Assembly (NCBI GenBank): GCA_947258805.1
Contig: CAMYJV010000008.1
Location: 1 to 39,604 of the forward strand
DNA length: 39,604 nucleotides
Source of the DNA: an uncultured Gammaproteobacteria bacterium
GTDB taxonomy: Bacteria; Pseudomonadota; Gammaproteobacteria; GCA-2729495
Direction: 5' to 3'
A program made the position numbers and the translations under genes. The first letter of the stretch is position 1, and each line of letters begins with the position of its first letter. Shown piece after piece: positions 32,479 through 39,604 of the stretch. Under the pieces are notes generated by a model. That model worked only from the letters and a program-made list of their open reading frames with translations. It made no database searches and was not told the origin of the DNA.

Positions 32479-34278
32479 CTACTCGGCCGGGAACAAGCTG
32501 GCGACGCTCCAGTCGGCGCCAGGTTCCCAATCGATATCTGGTCCGAGGATGCGGATGCGGCCCTTGTCGTTCCATGCAAGCAGCGGGATGGCGCGGCCCG
32601 CATGCTGTTGCTGGTAGTCGGCAAAGCTGAACTCATTCGACAGACGGGTCACGCGAATTTCGTGGCCCTGCGCCAGCAGGCTGGTGAATTTTGTGAGGCT
32701 CAGGTCTGTGGCAAATGCGCGTCGGCCGCGTCGCGACGACGCGACGGAGTACTTCTCGGCGCGCTCATCGGTGTCGTCCAGGGTCTGCGGGATAGTGTAG
32801 ACGGCATCCCTCCCGAACTCGGCGGCGAAGTGCGTGCACAGCAGATCGTTCAGATCCGGCCGCCGGGACAGGGCAAGCAGCTTGCCGATGCCCGTCAGAT
32901 CCATCTCCCGTTCGGCATGATCGGATGCCGGGTTGCCGAAGTAGGTACGCAAACCCGCCATGCGCGCGCTGCTGATGCCCTCCCATGAGGAGTCCGCAAC
33001 GAGCACGGGCAGTTTGTTCGATTGCAGGACTTCTGCGATGGTCCGCGGCACGGGCCCGCTGCCAGCAATCAGGACCCCCTCCGCGGGGGGCGCAGCCACG
33101 CCGAGCCAGCGCACGAGTGGGCCCGCGGTCAGGCTCTGGAACACGACGGTTCCCACGATAATGACGAAGGTCAGCGGCACCAATAGGGCCGCGTCCTGGT
33201 ACCCCGCAGACTCGAGGCGAATGGCAAACAGTGCGGAGATGGCCGCTGCGACTATCCCGCGCGGCGCTATCCAGCTCAGCGCAATGCGTTCGCCGCGGTT
33301 CAGATCGCTGCCCCGGGCACAGAGCAGGATCTTCAGCGGCCGGGCCACAAACTGGATAACCATCAGCACGCCCAGACCGGCCCAGCCCAGCCCCAGTACC
33401 TGGTCGAATTTGAGTCGCGCCGCCAGCAGGATGAACAGCCCGGAAATCAGCAGCAGACTCAGGCTCTCTTTGAAGTCGAGGATCTCCTCGAGGTGCACAC
33501 CACGCATATTGGCGAGCCACATGCCCATGATCGTTACGGAGAGGAGGCCTGACTCCGACTCGGCGGTGTCGGCAATTGCGAAACAGGCGAACACCAGGAG
33601 CAGGGTGGCAATGTTTTGCAGGTAGTCTGGTACCCACATCGCGCGCAGGGCGTAACCCCACAGGTATCCGAAGGCAGCACCCGTGAGCAGGCCTGCCAGC
33701 ACAACCTTGAGCAGGCCTATTAACGCTTCACCCGTCGCATCGGCCACGCTGGTGGCGAGGATGACCTCGAAAGTCAGCACTGCGAGAATCGCACCGATCG
33801 GGTCGATCAGGATTCCCTCCCACCGCAGAATATTGGCAATCCGGTGATTGGGGCGCACGGCTCGCACGATCGGCACGATGACGGTGGGTCCGGTGACGAC
33901 CATGATTGCCCCGAACAGGCAAGCAATTGGCCAGCTCATGCCGACGAGAAAGCGCGCTGTAAGTGCCGTTACCACCCAGGTTACGAAGAAACCCACCGAC
34001 ACCATGTTGCGCACCACGGTTCCGTGGCCGCGAATCTCGTCCCGGCGCAAGGTCAGGCTGCCTTCGAACAGAATGACGGCCACGGCCAGCGACACGAACG
34101 GGAACAGCAGGTCACCGAACAGCGCATCCGGCGACAGCAGGCCCAGCCCCGGGCCCATCACGATGCCGGATATCAGCAGGAACAGAATCGCTGGCAGATT
34201 CGTCCACCAGGCCAGCCACTGCGACAGCAGCGACAGGATGCCGATGCCGGCGAGCAGCAGAATAATGGAGTGATCCAT
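32479..34278 (-). CDS. CPA-family sodium/proton antiporter with RCK-like C-terminal domain
   Basis: A 599-residue protein. About 12 membrane helices cover residues 1-400, with the CPA1-type core (VILFEGSLTL, GAIMVVTGPTVIVPI, EGILIDPIGA, SWIAPRGIVAAA). Residues 405-599 are soluble and begin with a Rossmann-like GVLIAGSGPVPRTIAEVL segment, like the TrkA-N/RCK regulatory domain, followed by a TrkA-C-like region. It exchanges Na+ or K+ for protons across the inner membrane and helps pH and salt balance. Start ATG 34278. It separates an intact LLM gene from a fragment of a second one. Confidence 0.93.
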   Translation of the reverse strand: MDHSIILLLAGIGILSLLSQWLAWWTNLPAILFLLISGIVMGPGLGLLSPDALFGDLLFPFVSLAVAVILFEGSLTLRRDEIRGHGTVVRNMVSVGFFVTWVVTALTARFLVGMSWPIACLFGAIMVVTGPTVIVPIVRAVRPNHRIANILRWEGILIDPIGAILAVLTFEVILATSVADATGEALIGLLKVVLAGLLTGAAFGYLWGYALRAMWVPDYLQNIATLLLVFACFAIADTAESESGLLSVTIMGMWLANMRGVHLEEILDFKESLSLLLISGLFILLAARLKFDQVLGLGWAGLGVLMVIQFVARPLKILLCARGSDLNRGERIALSWIAPRGIVAAAISALFAIRLESAGYQDAALLVPLTFVIIVGTVVFQSLTAGPLVRWLGVAAPPAEGVLIAGSGPVPRTIAEVLQSNKLPVLVADSSWEGISSARMAGLRTYFGNPASDHAEREMDLTGIGKLLALSRRPDLNDLLCTHFAAEFGRDAVYTIPQTLDDTDERAEKYSVASSRRGRRAFATDLSLTKFTSLLAQGHEIRVTRLSNEFSFADYQQQHAGRAIPLLAWNDKGRIRILGPDIDWEPGADWSVASLFPAE

Positions 34279-34319
34279 TTGGACCCAGGCTTCTCAGAAA
34301 AGGCTACAGGGTCCTGAGT

Positions 34320-34463
34320 CTAGCCGAGGCGGATCAGGCAGGCATCGGAAAACATGCGATCGAAACGCGCGGCTTCCCGAATGCCTGCGCTTTCGGCCAG
34401 CTTGCCCATTTCGATGGTCTCTGCAGCCGACAGTGCAGGGGGAATGAAGGCGTCGACAGTCAT
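34320..34463 (-). pseudogene. Truncated 5' copy of the LLM oxidoreductase gene
   Basis: On the minus strand an ATG at 34463 opens a 47-residue frame whose first 33 residues closely match the start of the LLM protein at 31411-32427 (both contain DxFIPPALSAAETIExGKLAES). DNA similarity covers about 110 bases, from the segment CTTCCCGAATGCCT near 34373 to about 20 bases upstream of the ATG, so the leader is duplicated as well. After GIRE the reading diverges and ends at a TAG (34320-34322). The rest of the gene is missing. Confidence 0.85.
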
Positions 34464-34597
34464 GCCGCCCAGTATGTCCGATCAGTTAGCCAGAGGTCTA
34501 AATACGGGGACCAACCCTATATGCGGTCAGAAAAGCAGCATCGAGTTTTTTTTGGTCTTCTTGGGATCTTGGCAGCCGCAGTATACTTTTGCGCTGG

Positions 34598-35680
34598 ATG
34601 CGTATCGACACCATCAACACCCATGCAGAGTTCGATAATCTTCGTGCGAACTGGGAATCTGTGTATTCGGTCGATCCTGAAGCACAGTTTTTCCTGTCGT
34701 GGATCTGGCTCTCGCAGTTATTCACCCGCAGGCCCCGGAAGTGGTGCGTCCTCGCCGCGGACCCGGGCGCAGGTGATTCGAACTACGCTGGGTTCCTGCC
34801 ACTTCGTTTGAAGAAACGTTTCAGTAAATCCCGCCAGCGCGAGGTTCGCGAGATCTACATGGCCGGCAATTTCTGGGCCGATTACACCGGTGTCATTTGT
34901 CATCCCGACCATGAAGAAGACGCGATCCCGGCCCTCGCCCGGCACCTGAAGGACGAGATGTCGTGGGAAAGGCTCCACCTTGAGAATATTCGCGCGTCCG
35001 ACCGGCGTCTCGAGCTCTTGAAAAGCCAGTTTCCGGCCGCCGAGTTCCGCACCACCTATCGCAACCGGACCAGCAAGACCGACGGCATCAACCTCCTTAT
35101 CTGCCCTACGGTGGCGCTACCAGCGACTTTCGACGAGTACCTTCAACTGCGCGTGAGCCCCAATACACGCCAGAAAATTCGCCGTTTTATTCGGCAGATC
35201 GACGCTGCCGACGACCTGCGGATCGTGGAATCGGGCCCCGCAACACGCCAGCGTGATATCGACGCGCTGACGCAGTTCTGGCAGCTCCGGTGGGCCGAGC
35301 GCAAAGGTGACCAGGTCGAGGTAATGGCGCAGAAGTACCACCGGATTCTCGAGCAGGGTCTGGAGGCCGGCATCATTCACATGTCGCTGTTACTGGACCA
35401 GGATCGTCCCGTTGCGGTGAACGCGAGCTTCGTTGACAGGGAAAAGCGGTGCATGTTGTTCTACGTGACCAGCCGGGACATGTCGTGGCAGCGACTTCCT
35501 GCCGGTCTCGCGCTGCACGCTTACAATATCCGCTGGGCCATCGAGCAGGGAATGCAGGAATATCACCTGCTGCGAGGCGACGAGCGGTACAAGCATTCCC
35601 TGGGCGGCACCGACCGTTCGATTGCCTGCATACGAATAGAACGCCGCCGCCAAAGAAAGCGCACTGGAGACAGTCGCTAG
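34598..35680 (+). CDS. BioF2/FemAB-like GNAT acetyltransferase
   Basis: A 360-residue protein with two GNAT-like halves, as in the BioF2-like (CelD/FemAB-related) family. Seen: an FFLSWIWLSQLF segment near the N terminus, GFLPLRLKKR, SPNTRQKIRRFIRQ in the middle, and the C-terminal half with LPAGLALHAYNIRWAIEQGMQEYHLLRGDERYK. Such proteins transfer acyl or amino-acyl groups and are often linked to exopolysaccharide or peptidoglycan modification. ATG 34598 is preceded by TATACT at 34582-34587, a good -10 box so close that the transcript may have almost no leader. Convergent with the kinase-TPR-PhyH gene. Confidence 0.8.
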   Translation: MRIDTINTHAEFDNLRANWESVYSVDPEAQFFLSWIWLSQLFTRRPRKWCVLAADPGAGDSNYAGFLPLRLKKRFSKSRQREVREIYMAGNFWADYTGVICHPDHEEDAIPALARHLKDEMSWERLHLENIRASDRRLELLKSQFPAAEFRTTYRNRTSKTDGINLLICPTVALPATFDEYLQLRVSPNTRQKIRRFIRQIDAADDLRIVESGPATRQRDIDALTQFWQLRWAERKGDQVEVMAQKYHRILEQGLEAGIIHMSLLLDQDRPVAVNASFVDREKRCMLFYVTSRDMSWQRLPAGLALHAYNIRWAIEQGMQEYHLLRGDERYKHSLGGTDRSIACIRIERRRQRKRTGDSR

Positions 35681-35700
35681 CCTGCCAGGCTCGGAACGCC

Positions 35701-35728
35701 CGGAACCGGTAAGCAGGCCCCGGTTCCG
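35701..35728. terminator. Hairpin between convergent genes
   Basis: CGGAACCGG (35701-35709) and CCGGTTCCG (35720-35728) form a perfect nine-base stem between two convergent gene ends. There is no U tract; probably a bidirectional termination or end-protection hairpin. Confidence 0.5.
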
Positions 35729-35743
35729 CTCACGCTGCTGCAA

Positions 35744-37954
35744 CTACCGGCTGATGTCCGGGCCCGGTTGCACTGCCCATGCGAACAGTTTCCGGTGTTC
35801 TTCCGGAATTTTGTCGTACTCGCCGGCAGGGATCGTCAGGGCAGGCTGTTTAGAGAAGTTCTTGTTGTCAGCAAACCAGCGCTGCTGATACACCATGTTC
35901 AGGATCGGCCGTACCTGGTCTGTCTTGTTGCCGAGACCCGCGTGCGACAGCCGCATGTCCATCAGGAAACAGGAACCGACATCTACGATCGGCAGCTGGC
36001 GCGGCAGGTCGGCGGAATCAGGCCGGGACAACTGGTGACTGCCTTTGCGCACGGTCGTCGTGCCGGTCATTTCGTCCAGCGGCACCAGCGGCACCATCGT
36101 GGTGATCGCAAACGGTGGCAACGCCATCGGTGGGTCATCCACGTCTTTCGTGAACAGGGCGCGATGGTCCTTGTGCAGATGCTGGTCCTTGGCGCCCGGC
36201 AGGGATGCGGCACACACGGTGCAGCCCAGCTGGAACTTCGATCCGAGCAGACGCTGCATCAGGTTCATGATGAAGGGGTTGGCGTAAATTCCCGGGTTGT
36301 TGAAGGGGCCCTCGATGGCAAAGGTGATCTGGTAACGCTTGTTGCCAATCGATAACGCATCCGGCTGACTGCCGGGGCGAAAATAATCGGCATACTCACG
36401 AACGAAATGCTCTCTGCAGGTGTTGATCAGCTCCGCATCGAACACATTCTCGATTACCAGCACGCCGTATTCGAAAAACAGTTTACGGGCCAGCTCAACG
36501 GACTCGGGCCGCAGCCGTCCCGCCTCCAGTTCGGCCGCCGAAACGGGCAGCGTCGGCGCCACTTCCGGGCGGCGGGCCTCTTGCACGCAGCGTCTCATCC
36601 GAGTGGCGCGATCGAGATCCTCTGCGGCCATCTTCGACGACGCCCCTAGATGAATCGACCGGCGAATTGACGAAATGGCTTCGTCGATACGCAGTTCTTC
36701 CAGCAACGCCTGGCCGTAGTCGTGGTGCAGACTCGCATCGTCCGGGTTTAGCTCCAGCGCATCGCCGTACACCGCGAGGGCCTCCGAGCGCTTCCCGCGC
36801 TGTTGCAGCGTGCGCGCCAGTTGGGCGTTGGCAGCCGGATCGTTAGGGCTCGTCGCCAGGTACCGTCGCAGCAGGGCTTCGGCGCGGTAGGGTCGCCCCT
36901 TGAGTCGGTAGTCCAGCGCGCAGCGCAACAGCGCATTACGATTCCCCAGGGCAAGCAGGTCGCACAGGTCCAGCAGGTCGCTGAGCCGCGACAGCAGCAT
37001 GCGCCGCACCCGGCGGCGATAGCTGCGACTGTCCGACGGGTAATCTGCATACCAGACCAGGTGCTGGATGAGACCGGCGCACACCGCCGCCGGCAGGGCC
37101 CGATGCAGGTCTTCCGGCGCGGCATAACCAGCGCCGGCCAGCGCATGCATGTATAAATCGAGGGCATACTTCATCGGCCCCGTGTTCTCAATTTTGCTGG
37201 CTGCCCCGGGATCCATGTAAAGCGTTGCCACCGTCGCGCAACCGGAGAACAGTGCCTGCAGGGACAAACCGGCAGGACCCACCGTCGCGTGCTCCCAGTT
37301 ACTGAGAACGATGCGCCTCTCGGGGGTTTCCGACGCGTTCTTCAGGCGAAGGTCGCAGTGATTCACCGTTGGCGGGACTTCGGCGGCCAGGTTGACGAAT
37401 GACTGCAGCAGATCGGCGCGCACCGACAACGCGGCGTGATAATTTTTTGCCTTGCCGCGCCCGATGAAATAGGCCGCCGTGGCCTTGTCACCGGCCCCTT
37501 CGCCGGGGTCATCCAAAAACTCCAGCAGGGCTGGCACGAGCTGCCCGAGATCGATGGTGGGGAACAGTTCCAGGAGTTCCGGGAGGCGCCGGGCGCGGCC
37601 CTGCATTTCCGCGTAGGCTTCCAGCAGTTTGCGGTGGGATTTATAGTCGGCATCGCTTTCCAGCCTCCGACCCCGCGGATCCTTCAGGATGAGCAGGCCC
37701 AGGTCGGCATTCGTGGATATGACATCCGGTATCTCGCCGGCGAATCGCTGCGCGAGTGCCACCGTCGTTTCCAGTGACGGGGTGAGGTGCGGCGACAGCT
37801 GCTTGCGATAGGCTCTCTCGCTCTTGCCGTTCAGCTTGTGCACCCGGGCCCACGGCGCCACGCTGACCAGTTCACTGGAACTGAACTCCAGGCGCGCCTT
37901 TGCCCATTGCAGTGCGTGGTCGTCAGTTACATAGGCTTGTTGTTGAACCGCCAT
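35744..37954 (-). CDS. Three-domain fusion: APH-like kinase, TPR, PhyH oxygenase
   Basis: This is a 736-residue multi-domain protein. Residues about 40-300 resemble an aminoglycoside-phosphotransferase/choline-kinase-like domain: the catalytic loop is HCDLRLKN (His199, Asp201, Asn206), and the metal-binding segment reads SNWEHATVGPAG, where Asn219 replaces the usual Asp. Residues about 340-445 are TPR-like (PNDPAANAQLARTLQQRGKRSEAL). Residues about 485-736 form a phytanoyl-CoA dioxygenase domain, with HLHKD iron ligands (His594, Asp596), distal His671 and Arg682. A phosphotransferase, or a degenerate pseudokinase, fused to a 2OG oxygenase suggests a two-step modification of one target; substrate unknown. 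No good alternative start is apparent. Confidence 0.82.
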   Translation of the reverse strand: MAVQQQAYVTDDHALQWAKARLEFSSSELVSVAPWARVHKLNGKSERAYRKQLSPHLTPSLETTVALAQRFAGEIPDVISTNADLGLLILKDPRGRRLESDADYKSHRKLLEAYAEMQGRARRLPELLELFPTIDLGQLVPALLEFLDDPGEGAGDKATAAYFIGRGKAKNYHAALSVRADLLQSFVNLAAEVPPTVNHCDLRLKNASETPERRIVLSNWEHATVGPAGLSLQALFSGCATVATLYMDPGAASKIENTGPMKYALDLYMHALAGAGYAAPEDLHRALPAAVCAGLIQHLVWYADYPSDSRSYRRRVRRMLLSRLSDLLDLCDLLALGNRNALLRCALDYRLKGRPYRAEALLRRYLATSPNDPAANAQLARTLQQRGKRSEALAVYGDALELNPDDASLHHDYGQALLEELRIDEAISSIRRSIHLGASSKMAAEDLDRATRMRRCVQEARRPEVAPTLPVSAAELEAGRLRPESVELARKLFFEYGVLVIENVFDAELINTCREHFVREYADYFRPGSQPDALSIGNKRYQITFAIEGPFNNPGIYANPFIMNLMQRLLGSKFQLGCTVCAASLPGAKDQHLHKDHRALFTKDVDDPPMALPPFAITTMVPLVPLDEMTGTTTVRKGSHQLSRPDSADLPRQLPIVDVGSCFLMDMRLSHAGLGNKTDQVRPILNMVYQQRWFADNKNFSKQPALTIPAGEYDKIPEEHRKLFAWAVQPGPDISR

Positions 37955-38020
37955 CGAATGATTCCTTTTCTTTTTCTAGTCATGACGATCAGGTTGCTTG
38001 GCGATCAGCCGAAATAATGT

Positions 38021-39369
38021 CTAGCCCTTTAATCCGCTGATCGACTTCACCTCCAAAAACTCCAGTAGCCCGTGCTCACCGAGCTCGCGGCCATTGCCGG
38101 ACTGTTTGAAGCCACCAAAGGGCGCATCGGAACTGTGCGATGCGCCGTTGATTCGCACCATACCGGCCCGCAGCCCCCTGGCCAATCGCTGCGCGCGGTC
38201 CGCGTCTGCCGTGTACAGGTACGCGCACAATCCATAGGGCGTGTCGTTCGCCAGCTTGAGAGCCTCGTCTTCATCGCTGAAGGGCATCAGGCACAGGACC
38301 GGGCCGAAAATTTCTTCGCGACAGATGCGCATGTCGGGCCTAACGTCGGTGAAGATAGTTGGACGAACATAGTAGCCCCGTTCGAAGCCGTCGGGCTTGC
38401 CCGGGCCACCCGCCAGCAGCGTAGCGCCCTCGGCAATGCCCGACTCGATCAGAGACTGAACTTTCGCATATTGGGCGGCGCTGGCAAGGGGGCCGAGATG
38501 CGAGCCCTCAGTGGCCGGATCGCCCAGTTTCGTGGCATCGGCGCGCGCCTTTGCCAGCTTGACGGCCCGGTCGTACACGGTCGCTTCTACCAGCATCCGC
38601 GTTGCGGCGTTGCAGGATTGGCCGGAGTTGACAAAACACTCACGCGCTTGATCGTGTCGGCCCCTGCAATGGAAACGGCGCGGCCGGTCTGCGTGGAACC
38701 CGTGACAGAAACCATGTCGACACCGGGATGCGCCGCCAGCGCGGCGCCAACGTCGCCCTCGCCGTTAATGAGATTAAACACCCCGGCCGGAAATCCGGCT
38801 GCGTCGATCATCTCGGCAAAGAGCATGGCCGATAGCGGGGCCAGCTCGCTGGGCTTCAGCACGACGGTGCAGCCGGCAGCGAGTGCGGGCACGACCTTGG
38901 CCGTGATCTGGTTCATGGGCCAGTTCCAAGGCGTGATCAGCCCACAGACGCCAACAGGTTCGTAGGCAATGAGCGTCTTGCCATCGCGATTCGGGCGTGC
39001 CCACCGGAACTTGCGCAGCGTGCGGATGGTCGTGCGTATGTGCGAGCGGCCCGCGCCGGTCTGCGAGCGTTTTGCCAGCCGGATGGGCGCGCCCATCTCC
39101 ATGGACAGTGTCGCGGCCATCTCGGCCTGGCGCTGCCTGTAGATTCGCCGCAACGCCTGCAGGTATTCCAGGCGTTCCGTGACGCGGGTCATCGAGTAAT
39201 CGTCGAAAGCTTCGCGGGCGGCGGCCACGGCCTGATCCAGGTCGGCACGACTGGCCAGCGCGATGCGCGCAATGGGCGCTTCCGTCGCCGGATTGATGAC
39301 GTCCCTCTCGTCACGATCGCGGGCAGCGCGCCACGCGCCGGCTATGTAGAACTGTGTCTTGTCAATCAT
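38021..39369 (-). pseudogene. Aldehyde dehydrogenase broken by internal deletion and frameshift
   Basis: Two overlapping frames encode the two halves of an NAD(P)-dependent aldehyde dehydrogenase. The N-terminal part (39369 down to about 38640) has PWNWPMNQ, KPSELAPLSA and VSVTGSTQTGRA and ends in KRVS. The C-terminal part picks up in another frame at about 38638 with CFVNSGQSCNAATRM, including the catalytic Cys, and continues to 38021 with EIFGPVLCLMPF and GGFKQSGNGRE. The normal LELGGK segment with the catalytic Glu, and about 27 residues in all, are missing at the junction. A deletion not divisible by three explains both the loss and the frameshift. The product would be inactive; an assembly error cannot be excluded. 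Confidence 0.88.
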
Positions 39370-39604
39370 CGCTGCGGCTGCCCGCCCTCGTCACCGGCAC
39401 CCGCGGGTTGTTTTTGCGCGCGCGGTGCGGGACTGGCGGCTGTTGTAATTTGTCATAAGCTGGCCCGAAAAAAGAGGCGCTTTCGAGCTTGGAGCCGTAA
39501 CTCACTATAACGCACCGAGAAATATGTTTACTAAAAGAAGCTGTTTGATCTCGTTCTTCTTAGCGAGAATTTTTGTTGCTTGACAGTAAAAAGGCTAAGC
39601 ATTA
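39370..39604. other. AT-richer intergenic end of window
   Basis: The last 235 bases upstream of the broken ALDH gene contain no supported gene. From about 39500 the base composition becomes clearly AT-rich, and a perfect TTGACA hexamer at 39580-39585 on the plus strand suggests a promoter whose -10 box would fall at or past the window edge. Confidence 0.4.

Overview
The window is about 39.6 kb of GC-rich DNA (roughly 60-65% G+C by eye), densely packed with genes on both strands. It looks like a chromosomal stretch of a free-living gammaproteobacterium. Supporting this are REP-type palindromes with the core GGGAGCGGCTTYAGCCGCG at the ends of convergent genes, an Uup-type ABC-F ATPase, a HupE/UreJ-family protein, and many oxidative enzymes (Rieske oxygenases, LLM flavin monooxygenases, TauD and PhyH oxygenases). 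I see no rRNA, tRNA, CRISPR array, phage gene or intact insertion sequence. A genus cannot be assigned from the sequence alone.

Layout. 1-5.3 kb: the end of a small cytochrome c, a medium-chain dehydrogenase with a Tat-like leader, two small membrane-associated proteins, an LLM flavin oxidoreductase, and a TPR protein ending in a 2OG-Fe(II) oxygenase-like domain. 5.5-11.3 kb: a small basic protein, two Rieske oxygenases in opposite orientation, a cyclophilin, an orphan amino-acid-binding protein and an HD-GYP sensor. 11.3-15.7 kb: a lipoprotein-like SDR, uup, a Tat/lipobox SDR and a membrane protein. 15.7-18.1 kb: a minus-strand group of alpha/beta hydrolase, HupE and a DUF6512-like membrane protein. 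18.4-20.7 kb: a divergent TauD oxygenase and flavoprotein pair around a perfect dyad, then a strong terminator. 20.7-26.0 kb: REP cluster, zincin-like protein, palindromic element, HerA-like ATPase, tandem repeats and a beta-CASP metallo-hydrolase. 26.0-30.0 kb: dodecin and DUF4332 protein, an exported SDR, then a B12-binding protein with a CarH-like motif followed by a DUF427 protein and a dienelactone hydrolase. 30.0-34.5 kb: second REP cluster, NTF2-like exported protein, small membrane protein, second LLM enzyme, Na+/H+ antiporter and a truncated LLM copy. 34.6-39.6 kb: a BioF2/FemAB-like acetyltransferase, a kinase-TPR-PhyH fusion, and an aldehyde dehydrogenase broken by an internal deletion.

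Working together. Much of the region looks like accessory catabolism or modification of small organic molecules: two LLM enzymes, two Rieske oxygenases, TauD, alpha/beta hydrolase, dienelactone hydrolase, SDR/MDR enzymes and a decayed ALDH. These genes are scattered rather than in one operon, so a shared pathway is inference. Four Rossmann-fold dehydrogenases carry N-terminal export-type sequences, which is odd for enzymes that use cytoplasmic NAD(P). The strongest candidates for something little described are the stand-alone B12 protein with an exact W-x9-EH motif, the three-domain kinase-TPR-PhyH protein, and the HerA-like ATPase/beta-CASP/zincin gene set with repeats in its upstream region.
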